Positions 16,282 to 25,991 of a DNA stretch of 43,143 nt are shown piece by piece. Made by a program: the position numbers and the translations under genes. Numbering within the stretch: the stretch's first letter is position 1; the number at the start of each line of letters is the position of its first letter. The notes beneath the pieces are model-generated. The model made no database searches, had not been told where the DNA came from, and saw nothing but the letters and a program-made list of their open reading frames with translations. The stretch covers positions 1 through 43,143 of the forward strand of contig VBOY01000010.1 in NCBI GenBank assembly GCA_005893295.1. The letters run 5' to 3'. The DNA comes from Candidatus Eiseniibacteriota bacterium. GTDB lineage: Bacteria > Eisenbacteria > RBG-16-71-46.

Positions 16282-17325
16282 TTACGACCCCCGAGGTGGC
16301 TCGTCCCCACGCAGGATGAGAAGCGCGGCCCGGACCGCGAATGCCACCGCGGCGAGTCCGCCGAGCGCCCACCCCACGTGTCGCAGCCACGAAGCCAATG
16401 GCATGGCGTCGGACGACTTGGCGAAGAGCCAAGATCCGTAGGCCAGCGCCAGCGCCAGAATGAATGAGAGCCCAGCCTGAGCCCGGCTCCACAGACGCCA
16501 TTCTTGCGCCACCTCCCCTTCCCCTGTCTTGAGGGGCCGCGGAGCTCGGGCGCCCGGCCGTGCGTCCTGCACGGCCGGTGGGGCAACGGACGCAATTTGA
16601 CCGGCAGCCCGGCCGCGCCGGGCGACCCACAGCCGGGCCGCCCCGAGCAGGAACACGCGACGATCGAGGAGCACGAAGCCCGCGTGAGCGAGCTCCCGCT
16701 CGAACTGTGGACCGGCGCCGAACTCGAAGATCGAGCGGCTCAGGTACGCATACGCCGAGGGATCGCGCGACAGCCTTCCCAAGAATGGAACGACGCGCCT
16801 GAGATAGAGCGCGTGGAACCGGGCCATCGGCCCGCCGGCAGGGGCGGTGGCCTCGAGCACCGCCAGGGCCCCGCCCGCGCGAAGCACGCGCCCGATCTCG
16901 GCCAATGCGTCGCCCAGCGGACGCAGGTTGCGCGCTCCGAAGGCAATCGTGACGGCGTCGAGAGAGGAGTCGCGAAACGGCAGGCGGAAGCCATCCGCGC
17001 ACAAAAGGCGCGCCGCCCAGCCGCGCGGGCGCTGGTGTGCGGCGGCGAGCTCGAGCATGGCGAAGCTGACGTCCACGCCCAGCACCAGGCGCCCTGGGCG
17101 GCGCAGGCCCGCGAGTGAAGCACCGCTGCCAGTACACAGGTCGAGCACCGCGTGCGCATCTTCGGGGATGGCGCGCGCCAAAACGCGGCGCCACGCGCGA
17201 TCTCGTCCCAACGACATCCATTGGTTCAGGAGGTCGTAGCGGTCCGACACCTGGTCGAACATGCCGCCCAGCTCGCGCGCCGCGTGGGGAGCGAAGCGAC
17301 CGGATGGGCCATGGGGCTCACCCAT
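16282..17325 (-). CDS. menG: UbiE/MenG-type quinone methyltransferase with C-terminal membrane extension
   Basis: This class I SAM methyltransferase resembles demethylmenaquinone / 2-polyprenyl-benzoquinol methyltransferases. Landmarks are MFDQVSDRYDLLNQWMSLGRDRAWRR near residues 22-47, SAM motif I LDLCTGSG near 62, DAVTIAFGARNL and LRAGGALAVLE. The core is about 235 residues, normal for the family, but the protein is 347 long. After a Pro/Ala/Arg-rich linker the last ~60 residues hold two likely membrane helices (around AGLSFILALALAYGSWLF and the Ala/Gly/Val-rich segment before RAALLIL). AGGGG lies 6 nt before the ATG. The tail may anchor the enzyme at the membrane where its lipid substrate resides. 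Quinone type cannot be settled from sequence. Confidence 0.83.
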   Translation of the reverse strand: MGEPHGPSGRFAPHAARELGGMFDQVSDRYDLLNQWMSLGRDRAWRRVLARAIPEDAHAVLDLCTGSGASLAGLRRPGRLVLGVDVSFAMLELAAAHQRPRGWAARLLCADGFRLPFRDSSLDAVTIAFGARNLRPLGDALAEIGRVLRAGGALAVLEATAPAGGPMARFHALYLRRVVPFLGRLSRDPSAYAYLSRSIFEFGAGPQFERELAHAGFVLLDRRVFLLGAARLWVARRGRAAGQIASVAPPAVQDARPGARAPRPLKTGEGEVAQEWRLWSRAQAGLSFILALALAYGSWLFAKSSDAMPLASWLRHVGWALGGLAAVAFAVRAALLILRGDEPPRGS

Positions 17326-17366
17326 CGCGAACCCCTGGCCGGCAAGGCCAGGGAGGCAGGAGACGG

Positions 17367-17443
17367 TGGTGCGCCCGACAGGAATCGAACCTGTAACCTT
17401 TAGCTCCGGAGGCTAACGCTCTATCCAATTGAGCTACGGGCGC
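17367..17443 (-). tRNA. tRNA-Arg (anticodon CCG)
   Basis: The 77 bases form a complete cloverleaf with CCA encoded: acceptor stem GCGCCCG/CGGGCGC, D stem GCTC/GAGC with a 9-nt loop, anticodon stem TTAGC/GCTAA around loop CTCCGGA, variable loop AGGTT, and T stem ACAGG/CCTGT around TTCGAAT. The anticodon is CCG, reading CGG, a common Arg codon in such GC-rich DNA. Confidence 0.97.
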
Positions 17444-17455
17444 AGGCGACCCGCG

Positions 17456-17484
17456 TTTATAGCACAGGGCGCGGCGAGCGTCAC
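17456..17484 (-). promoter_or_regulatory. Promoter of tRNA-Arg
   Basis: GTGACG (17484-17479) and TATAAA (17461-17456) lie 17 bases apart on the minus strand. The -10 is near consensus and would start transcription about 5 nt before the mature tRNA. The methyltransferase gene begins 42 nt after the tRNA and may share this promoter. Confidence 0.65.
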
Positions 17485-17553
17485 GGAAGGCGGCGAGAAC
17501 GAGTACGCGACGGACTCCCGCCATCCTTCCCGGGCCGCGCCAGGGAGCCCGAG

Positions 17554-18762
17554 TCACGAGCGCCCCGCCCCGCGCACCCGCAGCACCTCCTCCACGTCCT
17601 TGTCTCCGCGACCCGAGAGACCGACGACGACGTTCCTCTCGCGTCCGAGCGTCTTGCCTTCGCGCAGCACCCAAGCCAGCGCGTGCGCGGTCTCGAGCGC
17701 CGGCAGGATCCCCTCGAGCCGTGACAGGGCCTCGAACGCATCGAGCGCCTCGGCGTCGGTTGCGTGCGTGTACTCGACCATCCCTTGATCGCGCAGCCAG
17801 GCATGCTCGGGCCCGAGCGCGGGATAGTCGAGGCCGGCCGAGACGGAATGGGTCTCGCGGATCATTCCGCGCTCGTCTTGGAGTACCAGAGTACGGGTGC
17901 CATGGAGCACCCCCACGGTCGGCTCGGCCGTGCGGCTGGCGTGTCGCCCGGAAGCGATGCCGAGCCCCCCGGCTTCGACTCCCACCTTGCGCACCGACGG
18001 CTCGTCGAGGAACGCATGGAACAGGCCGATCGCGTTGCTGCCGCCGCCCACGCACGCCACCAGGACGTCGGCGAGCCCTCCCACGGTGCCGGCGAATTGC
18101 GCGCGCGCCTCGACCCCGATCACGCGCTGGAAGTCACGAACCAGGGTGGGAAAAGGGTGAGGCCCGAGCACCGAGCCCAGCACGTAGTGGGTGTCGTCGA
18201 CGCGCGTCACCCAGTCGCGCAGCGCCTCGTTGATCGCGTCCTTGAGGGTACGGCTTCCCGACTCCACCTCGCGCACCTCGGCGCCGAGCAGCTGCATGCG
18301 TTGGACGTTCAGATGCTGGCGGCGCGCATCCTCGACCCCCATGTAGATCGTGCAGGTGAGCCCGCAGCGTGCCGCGGCCGCCGCGGTGGCCACGCCGTGC
18401 TGGCCTGCGCCGGTTTCGGCGATCACGCGCGGCTTGCCCATGCGACGCGCCAGCAGGCATTGGCCGATCGTGTTGTTGATCTTGTGGGCGCCGGTGTGCA
18501 GCAGGTCCTCGCGCTTGAGGAACACGCGGGTGTGCGCGGCCTTGGAGAACTGCGGCGCGAACACGAGCGGTGACGGACGGCCGGCGAAGTCGCGCAGGGC
18601 TTGCTCCAGGTCCGATGCGAAGGCGGGGTCCGAGCGCGCGCGCGCGTACTCCGCCGCCAACTGGTCCAGGGCGTGCACCAGGGTCTCGGGCACGAAGCGC
18701 CCCCCGTAGGGCCCGAAGTGCCCGGTTGCGTCGGGCGAGGAACGCACCTCAGGCGCCGTCAC
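17554..18762 (-). CDS. trpB: Tryptophan synthase beta subunit
   Basis: TrpB joins indole and serine to give tryptophan in the last step of the pathway. The 402-residue protein has the expected N-terminus ([12 protein letters not shown]), PLP lysine K94 in [11 protein letters not shown], the [10 protein letters not shown] loop that follows, and the phosphate-binding GGGSNAIG near 240. The GTG at 18762 overlaps the end of trpF by 14 nt; the open frame upstream to 19065 is antisense noise. It is the last gene of the trp cluster. No trpA follows, which is unusual because TrpA normally supplies indole through a tunnel to TrpB. Confidence 0.96.
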   Translation of the reverse strand: MTAPEVRSSPDATGHFGPYGGRFVPETLVHALDQLAAEYARARSDPAFASDLEQALRDFAGRPSPLVFAPQFSKAAHTRVFLKREDLLHTGAHKINNTIGQCLLARRMGKPRVIAETGAGQHGVATAAAAARCGLTCTIYMGVEDARRQHLNVQRMQLLGAEVREVESGSRTLKDAINEALRDWVTRVDDTHYVLGSVLGPHPFPTLVRDFQRVIGVEARAQFAGTVGGLADVLVACVGGGSNAIGLFHAFLDEPSVRKVGVEAGGLGIASGRHASRTAEPTVGVLHGTRTLVLQDERGMIRETHSVSAGLDYPALGPEHAWLRDQGMVEYTHATDAEALDAFEALSRLEGILPALETAHALAWVLREGKTLGRERNVVVGLSGRGDKDVEEVLRVRGAGRS

Positions 18763-19405
18763 GGTGCTCGTCCTCCCAGCGCCGCACGGCAGCGACGAAG
18801 CGCCGCACCTTGTGCGGATCCTTGATCCCAGGAGCCACTTCGAGCCGCGACGAAGCGTCGACGCCGAATGGTCGCACCTCGGAGAGAGCCTCCCCCACGC
18901 ACGCATCGTCGAGCCCACCGGCGAGCAGCACTTCGCGGGTGGCCGCCACGACGCGCGCGGTCTCCCACGGCAGGCGCTCTCCGGTGCCGCCCGCGAGCGC
19001 AGAGTGCGCGGCATCCAACAGGACGAGGGGCCCGAGCGGCGGCAGTGTCTCGCGCAGCGAGCCATCGCGCTCGACCCCGACCGCCATCGTCACCGGCAGC
19101 GGGAAGTCCGTGGGCCAGGCGAGCGGATCGACCCGATGGAGCTGCACGCGGTCGGCCCGCGCCTGCCGCGCGAGGGTCGCCGCCTCCTCGGGCGTGGGCG
19201 ATACGAGCACCGCCACGATCGTCGCCCCGGGCAGCGACGCCGCGATCGCGGCCACCCGCTCGGGCTCGACGCGGCGCGCGGTATCTCCCGTGAGCACGAA
19301 GCCCAGCCAGTCGGCCCCGGCGTCGCGTGCCGCGCGGGCGTCCTCGAGCCGGGTCAAGCCGCACACCTTGACCACGGTGCGCCGGCTCTTAGCCGCCGGA
19401 TCCAC
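18749..19405 (-). CDS. trpF: Phosphoribosylanthranilate isomerase
   Basis: TrpF isomerises phosphoribosylanthranilate to the ribulose form in tryptophan synthesis. The 218-residue TIM barrel shows the catalytic Cys15 (VKVCGLT), catalytic Asp131 in [14 protein letters not shown] and the phosphate-binding LAGGL and GVDASSRLE segments. The GTG start at 19405 lies 1 nt after the trpC stop and has GAGG 5 nt upstream. It is kept separate from trpC rather than fused as in enterobacteria. Confidence 0.95.
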   Translation of the reverse strand: MDPAAKSRRTVVKVCGLTRLEDARAARDAGADWLGFVLTGDTARRVEPERVAAIAASLPGATIVAVLVSPTPEEAATLARQARADRVQLHRVDPLAWPTDFPLPVTMAVGVERDGSLRETLPPLGPLVLLDAAHSALAGGTGERLPWETARVVAATREVLLAGGLDDACVGEALSEVRPFGVDASSRLEVAPGIKDPHKVRRFVAAVRRWEDEHRDGA

Positions 19406-19406
19406 G

Positions 19407-20219
19407 TCAGCCTCGGGCGGCGGCCGAGAGCGTGCGCAGGACGGCCCCGGGGTCGGGGCTCGTCATGAACACCTCCCCCATCAGCACGGCGTCGCAGCGG
19501 GTCGAGCGCAGGCGCTCGAGGTCCGAGGCGGTGGAGATGCCGCTCTCGGCGACCGCGCAGACCAGCGGCGGAACCTCGGGCAGCAGCCGCAGCGATAACT
19601 CCGGGTCCAGCTCGAAGGTGCGGAGGTCACGGTGATTGATGCCCACCAGCGTGGCGCCTGCGCGCAGCGACCGCTTGAGCTCGTCCGGGTCGTGGACCTC
19701 GACCAGGCAGTCGAGCCCGAGCAGGCGCGCCTCGGTGATCAGGCGCTGGGTCTGGACCTCCGACAGCAGCGCCGCCAGGAGCAGCACGCCGTCGGCCCCG
19801 CGCGTGGCCGCGTCGAGCAGTTGATACGAGTCGAGCACGAAGTCCTTGACCAGGATCGGCAGCGACACGGCCGCCCGCACCGCGTCCACCCACGTGAGCT
19901 CCCCTTGGAAGTGATCGGGCTCGGTGACGATCGAGATCGCGGCCGCGCCGCCTGCTTCGTAGGCGCGCGCGATCGCCACCGGATCCAGATCCGCGCGCAG
20001 GATGCCCTTGGAGGGCGAGGCGCGCTTGATCTCGCACAGCAACTTGAGCGGCGCCGTGCGCGGGGCACGACGCAGCGCCCGCTCGAGGCGCCCGTCCGGC
20101 GGCGCCGGCCCCAGGCGCCCGCGCAGCACGTGCCCCGGCGTGCGTGCGGCCAGCTCCGCGATGCGCCGCCTACGGTCGCCGGCGATGCGCGTCAGGAAGT
20201 CCAAGGGTGGGGCCGCCAT
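19407..20219 (-). CDS. trpC: Indole-3-glycerol-phosphate synthase
   Basis: TrpC closes the indole ring in tryptophan synthesis. The 270-residue protein carries the family signature LLCEIKRASPSKG (E63, K65) and the catalytic lysine in PILVKDFVLD (K125), followed by GADGVLLLAALL and GINHRDLRTF. The ATG at 20219 is 1 nt after the trpD stop; the longer open frame to 20291 overlaps trpD and is not used. Confidence 0.96.
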   Translation of the reverse strand: MAAPPLDFLTRIAGDRRRRIAELAARTPGHVLRGRLGPAPPDGRLERALRRAPRTAPLKLLCEIKRASPSKGILRADLDPVAIARAYEAGGAAAISIVTEPDHFQGELTWVDAVRAAVSLPILVKDFVLDSYQLLDAATRGADGVLLLAALLSEVQTQRLITEARLLGLDCLVEVHDPDELKRSLRAGATLVGINHRDLRTFELDPELSLRLLPEVPPLVCAVAESGISTASDLERLRSTRCDAVLMGEVFMTSPDPGAVLRTLSAAARG

Positions 20220-20220
20220 G

Positions 20221-21224
20221 CTATCCCCGGAACGCCGCCAGATCCGCGAGCTTCGCGGCCGCCTCGCCGCTGTCGATCGCACGCCGTGCACGGCTCAGCC
20301 CATCTTCCAAGTCCTTCGCCACCCCTGCGACGAGCAGCGCGGCCGCCGCGTTGAGAGCCACGATGTCGCGTCCGGCGCCGGCTTCGCCCGAAAGGATCGC
20401 TCGGATGCGGGCGGCGTTCTCGGCCGCCGCGCCCCCGCCGATGCCGGCGCGGTCGCTCCCACCGAGGCCGAGGCGCTTGGGGTTCACGTCGAACTCGCGA
20501 ATCGTTCCATGGGCAAGCTCGGCGACATGGCTGTCCGCGAACAGCGTGAGCTCGTCGAGCCCGTCGCGGCCATGCACCACCCAGGCACGCTCGCTCCCCA
20601 GGCGCTGCAGCACCTCGGCCATCGGCCGCACCAGCGAATCGGCGTACACGCCGAGCAGCTGCCGCGTGGCGCCGGCCGGGTTGGTCAACGGGCCGAGGAT
20701 GTTGAACACGGTGCGCACGCCCAGCTCGCGCCGGGGGGCCGCGGCGTGTTGGAGCGCGGCGTGGAAATGCGGAGCGAAGAGGAAGGTGATCCCGAGAGCG
20801 TCGAGCGAGCGCGCCGCGTCCTCGGGGGTGAGGTCGATGGACACCCCGAGCGACTCCAACACGTCGGCGCTGCCGGTGCGGCTCGACACCGCGCGGTTGC
20901 CATGCTTCGCCACCGCCACGCCGCAGGCTGCCGTGACGATCGCCACCGTGGTCGAGATGTTGAACGTGCCGGCGTTGTCGCCGCCGGTACCACAGGTGTC
21001 GAGCAGCGGCTGGCGCCGGGTGCGGATCGGCGGCACCCGGCGCCGCATCGCCTCGGCCATCCCGGCGATCTCCTCAGGCATTTCCCCCTTCATGCGCAGC
21101 GCCACCACCAGGCCTGCGATTTGAGCCGGAGTGGCCTCGCCGGCCAGCACTTGGTCCATCGCCGCGCACGCCTGCTCCCGGGACAGGGGTTGGCGCTCGA
21201 CCACGTGTGCAATCGCGGTGCGGA

Positions 21225-21228
<4 letters not shown>
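20221..21228 (-). CDS. trpD: Anthranilate phosphoribosyltransferase
   Basis: TrpD transfers phosphoribose from PRPP to anthranilate. The 335-residue protein has the PRPP-binding [17 protein letters not shown], the substrate motif [18 protein letters not shown], and [11 protein letters not shown] and [10 protein letters not shown]. The start is the ATG at 21228, overlapping the trpG stop by ATGA. The upstream in-frame extension to 21582 is antisense to trpG and not part of the gene. Confidence 0.96.
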
Positions 21229-21811
<583 letters not shown>

Positions 21812-21815
<4 letters not shown>

Positions 21816-23278
21816 GTCTGCCCCTGCTCGGCGCGCTGCACCGCCAGCCACAGGGCGCGCCCCTTGCTCAACGTCTCCTGCCATTCGCGCTCAGGCTCCG
21901 AGTCGGCCACCACGCCCGCGCCCACTCCCCAGTGCGCGCGGCCATCCGCGTACACCAGCGTGCGGATCGCGATGCACAGGTCGAGGTTTCCGTGGTAATC
22001 GAAGTGCCCCACCGCCCCGGCGTACACGCCTCGCCGCACCGGCTCGAGATCGTCGATGATCTCCATCGCCCGCACCTTGGGCGCCCCCGAAACGGTGCCC
22101 GCGGGGAAGCAGGCGCGCACGATGTCGAGCGGCTCCAGCCGCGGCAGCAGGCGCCCGCGCACGTTCGACACCAAGTGCATGACCTGCGAATAGCGCTCGA
22201 CCGCCATGTATTCGTTGGTCTCCACCGACCCGTACTCGGCCACCCGGCCGACATCGTTGCGTCCCAGGTCCACCAGCATCACGTGCTCGGCGCGTTCCTT
22301 TTCGCTCGCCTTGAGTTCCCCTTCCAGCGCACGGTCCTCCTCGGGGGTGCGGCCGCGCGGCCTGGTGCCCGCGATCGGGCGCACCTCGACGGTGCTGTCG
22401 GTGCGTCGCACCAACACTTCGGGCGACGAGCCGACCAGCGCGAGCGAGCCGAGCTTGAGAAAGTACATGTAAGGCGACGGGTTCGTCACCCGCAGCGCCC
22501 GGTAGGCCTCGAAGGCCGGGCGGCTCACCGGCGCGCTCATGCGGTGGCTCAGGACCACCTGGAAGATGTCGCCGGCGCGGATGCGTTCCTTGGCATGGTC
22601 GACTGCCTCGAGGTACTGCTCGCGGGTCGCGGTCGAGGTGGCTTCCGCGAGACCGGAGGCTGGGCTCGCTTCCTGCCAGGCGAGCGGACGGCCGAGACGT
22701 TCCACCTCGGCTTCGATCCGCTGGACGGCCCGGGCGTACGCGGCATCGGGGTCGCTCCCGCCGCGCTCGTGGGTCACCACCTTCAAGGTATGCCTGAGGT
22801 TGTCGAACACGCTCACCACGTCACCGAACAGGAACATCGCATCCGGCAGCCCGAGGTCGTCGCGCCCGCGTGCCGGCAAGCGCTCGAACCAGCGCGCCAC
22901 GTCGTAGCTCAAGTAGCCGACCGCCCCACCGCAGAAGCGCGGCAGCCCCGGCAGCGCGACCGCCTGGTGCCCGCGCAGCAGCTCGGCCAGCTCTTCGAGC
23001 GGATGGCGCGCGAGCGGTTGCACGACGCCGCCCCGGTGGATCTCGCATCGCTCGCCGCGGGCGATGAACACCTGGGACGGACGGCTGCCGAGCAGCGAGT
23101 AGCGCCCCCACTTCTCGCCCCCCTCGACGCTCTCGAGCAGGAACGAGTACGGCGGCTCGTCGATCTTGCGGAACGCCGAGACCGGGGTGTCGTGGTCGGC
23201 GAACACCTCGCGGTAGACCGGCACCAGGCGACCGCCGCGGGCGAGCGAGCGAAACTCCGAGCGGGACGGGACGATCAT
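21812..23278 (-). CDS. trpE: Anthranilate synthase component I
   Basis: TrpE converts chorismate and ammonia to anthranilate, the first committed step of tryptophan synthesis. The 488-residue protein has the chorismate-binding core ([36 protein letters not shown]) and the N-terminal LLES segment that forms the tryptophan feedback site in homologues, so allosteric inhibition is likely. The ATG at 23278 overlaps the recN stop by ATGA. With recN abutting, there is no leader long enough for a classical trp attenuator. Confidence 0.96.
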
Positions 23279-24950
23279 CGGTCCGATGGAGCGGCGGCCA
23301 GCAGCTCGCGCGCCTGCCGGCGTGTGGTTTCGCTCGCGCGGGTTCCGGCGAGCATGCGTGCCAGCTCCGCGACGCGCGCTTCGCCGTCGACCGGACCGAA
23401 CCGCGCCAGCGTTCGCGCGCCCACGATCTCCTTGGTCACGCTCAGGTGGTGGTCGGCGAGTGCGGCGATCATCGGTAGGTGGGTCACGCACAGGATCTGG
23501 CGGTGGCGCGCGAGGAGGCGCAGGCGCTCTCCCACCGCCTGGGCCACCGCGCCTCCGATTCCGGAATCTACTTCGTCGAACACCAGAAGATCAACGCGGT
23601 CTTTGGCTTCCAGCGCGGCCTTGAGAGCGAGCATGACCCGAGAAAGCTCTCCTCCCGAGGCGATCTTGGCGAGTGGCTTCGGCGGCTCGCCCGCGTTGGC
23701 GGTGAAGCGTATCGTTACCGCGTCGAGGCCCAAGGGGCCGAAGCCGCGAGCGTCCTCGCGCGGCCGGGCGACGTCGAAGGCCAGCCGCGCCGAGGCGAAG
23801 CCGAGCGGCTTGAGCTCACGCGTGAGGCGGGTCCCCCAAGTGGCTGCGGCTGCAGCCCGTTGCGCGCCGAGAGAGAGCGCCTGTTGCAAGCACTCGGCCT
23901 CGGCACGCATCAACCGTGCGCCCGCTCGCTCGCGGGCGCCCGCGGCGTCGTCGCCCGCCGCCAGCTCGCGCTCGAGCTCGGTCCGCCAGGCCTGCAGCTC
24001 CGACACGTTGCGGCGGTACGTGCGCGTCAAGCGGTGGATCGAGTCGCGCCGGGCCTCGATCGCGTCCAGCTGCGAAGGGTCGACCTCGAGTTGGTTCACG
24101 TAATCGGTGAGGGTGCGCGCCGCCTCGGCCATCGCGATTCCGGCTTCATGCAGCGGCGGCAGGCCGTCGGCCAGGCTCGGATCGAGGCGCGCCGCCTGCT
24201 CGAGCGCATGGAGCGCCGAGGCCAGCGAGGCGCCGGCCGAGGTCTCGGACTCGGAGAGTCCCTCGAGCGCCTGCGACGCTAGCGCGCGCAGGCGGTCGGC
24301 GTGCGCGAGGCGCGCCGCGTCGCGCTCGAGCGTTTCCAGCTCATCGTCGGCGAGCCTCGCCTGGTCGATCTGATGCGCCGCGTGGCGGAGGTACTCGGAG
24401 CGCTCGGCGAAGGTGGCGAGCGAAGCTTCCAGCCGCTCGAGGTCGGCCCGCGCCTCGCGCCACGCCGCGAGCGATACGCAGTAGAGCTGGCGTTGCTCCT
24501 CGAGCCCGGCCAGCCGATCCAGCACCAGCAGGCCCGCCTCGGGCTTGAGCAAGCTCTGGTGCTCGTGCTGGCCGTGGAGATCGGCCACGATCTCGCCCAG
24601 GCGCTTGAGCGCCGCGAGGGTCACCGGCGATTGGTTGACGCTGGCGCGCCCACGCCCATTCGCCTGCGCCTCGCGTCGCACGATCACCGTGGCGCCGTCG
24701 AAGTCGAGGCCCCACTCGGCCATGAGCGCCCCCACCCGGGCCGCCGCCTCGCCGTTCAGATCGAACTCGGCCTCCACCACCGCCGCCGCCGCGCCTTCAC
24801 GTACCACGTCGGCATCGGCCCGCTCCCCCACCACCAGGTTAGGGACTTGCCGGCTCCGGTCTCGCCGGTGACGGCGTTGAGCCCCGGTCCGAACGTGACC
24901 TCGGCCCGCTCGACCACCGCGAGATCGCGAATCGTCAGACGCTCGAGCAT
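23275..24950 (-). pseudogene. recN: DNA repair ATPase RecN, frameshifted after Walker A
   Basis: RecN is an SMC-like ATPase acting in double-strand-break repair. The N-terminus starts at the ATG at 24950 (MLERLTIRDLAVVERAEV) and reads through the Walker A TGETGAGKS to about 24843. The matching continuation, VVGERADADVVREG, is in another frame from about 24834 onward. Comparison with E. coli and B. subtilis RecN indicates about 16 nt missing, covering roughly six residues (the IxIDAL helix) after GKS. Everything downstream looks intact for about 519 residues: coiled-coil arms, signature ASGGELSRVMLALK and Walker B LLVFDEVDSGIGG. Either the gene is inactivated or the sequence has an assembly error. 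The nadK-recN order is typical. Confidence 0.85.
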
Positions 24951-24957
24951 GCGAGTC

Positions 24958-25833
24958 CTACATACTCCGCCGCGCGCTCCCCTGCCAGCCCAGCTTGCCC
25001 TGGAGCGAGCGGGTGAACGGGCGCGCGGGGTTCTGGAACAGTCGCACCGAAGCGCGCGAAAGCCCGAGCTCGATCTCGTCGCCGGCTTCGAGCGCCACCT
25101 TGTCTTGGCCGTCGAGCAGCAGCATCGCCGGATCGAACGAGCCGAGCACGGTGAGCTCGACCGCATCCGTGGCCGACAGCACCAACGAGCGGCTGGCAAT
25201 CGTGTGCGGGCACACCGGCGTGACGACCAACGCTTCCAAGGTCGGCGCGAGGAGCGGCCCGCCGGCCGACAGCGAGTAGGCGGTCGAGCCGGCGGCGCTC
25301 GCGGCGATCAAGCCGTCGGCCACCAGGTGGCCGAGCTCGCTGCCGAGGGCGCGCATGCGCATGTGGAGCGCCGAATAGCCGCCGGCGGTCTTGGCCACGG
25401 CATCGTTCACGGCGAGCCCGCGGTGCACGACGCGCCCCCTGCGTTTCACGACGGCGGCGATCAAGCGGCGCCGGATGGTGGGCCACTCTCCGGCGAGCGC
25501 GGCGCGCACCGCCGGTTCCATCTCCCGCTCCTCGGCGGCGGTGAGGAAGCCCAGGCCCCCCAGGTTGATCGCGAGCAGCGCGCCACGGCGACCGGCGAGC
25601 GAACGCGCCGCCTTGAGCGCGGTGCCGTCGCCGCCGAGCGCCACCAGGACCTCGCACCACGCCGCCAGCTTCGCCACCGGCACGCCCGGCTCCCCCATCG
25701 CGCGCGCCAGGTCGCCCTCGAGGCGCACCTCGCGGTGCTGCCGTGCAAGCTGGGTCACGAGGTGCGCGACCGCGCGTCGCACTCCGGGGCGGCCGGTATG
25801 GCCTAGGATCGCGACCCGACGGAGCGGCTTCAT
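24958..25833 (-). CDS. nadK: NAD kinase
   Basis: NadK phosphorylates NAD to NADP using ATP or polyphosphate. The 291-residue protein has the invariant GGDGT at 67-71, INLGGLGFLT, and the NE/D-like and substrate segment AAGSTAYSLSAGGPLLAP. Start is the ATG at 25833. It ends 7 nt before recN, the common nadK-recN arrangement. Confidence 0.95.
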   Translation of the reverse strand: MKPLRRVAILGHTGRPGVRRAVAHLVTQLARQHREVRLEGDLARAMGEPGVPVAKLAAWCEVLVALGGDGTALKAARSLAGRRGALLAINLGGLGFLTAAEEREMEPAVRAALAGEWPTIRRRLIAAVVKRRGRVVHRGLAVNDAVAKTAGGYSALHMRMRALGSELGHLVADGLIAASAAGSTAYSLSAGGPLLAPTLEALVVTPVCPHTIASRSLVLSATDAVELTVLGSFDPAMLLLDGQDKVALEAGDEIELGLSRASVRLFQNPARPFTRSLQGKLGWQGSARRSM

Positions 25834-25991
25834 GCGGGCTCGGGTCCCCGCACGCTCACCGTGGCGGCTCGCCGTTCCGCCCCGAGCGCAAAACGGCGAG
25901 GCGGCGACGAGCGAGGCGTACCCGCGGGATACGTCGCAGCGAGGAGGGACCGAGCCAACGCAGCGATCGGGCCCTCACGACGAGCCGGCGC
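25834..25991. other. Gap between dxs and nadK with inverted repeat
   Basis: These 158 bases hold no gene. Arms 25868-25876 and 25892-25900 form a 9-pair stem (CTCGCCGTT/AACGGCGAG) with a 15-nt loop. In many bacteria a tlyA-type rRNA methyltransferase gene lies between dxs and nadK; none is present, and no remnant is recognisable. Confidence 0.55.

Noticed and set aside
23279-23400. Possible trp leader peptide and attenuator before trpE
   Set aside because: trpE overlaps the end of recN, leaving no room for a separate leader, and no Trp-codon run was found.
21932-24103. A 723-codon plus-strand open frame
   Set aside because: Antisense to trpE and recN, which are certain by motif; it has no recognisable domain.
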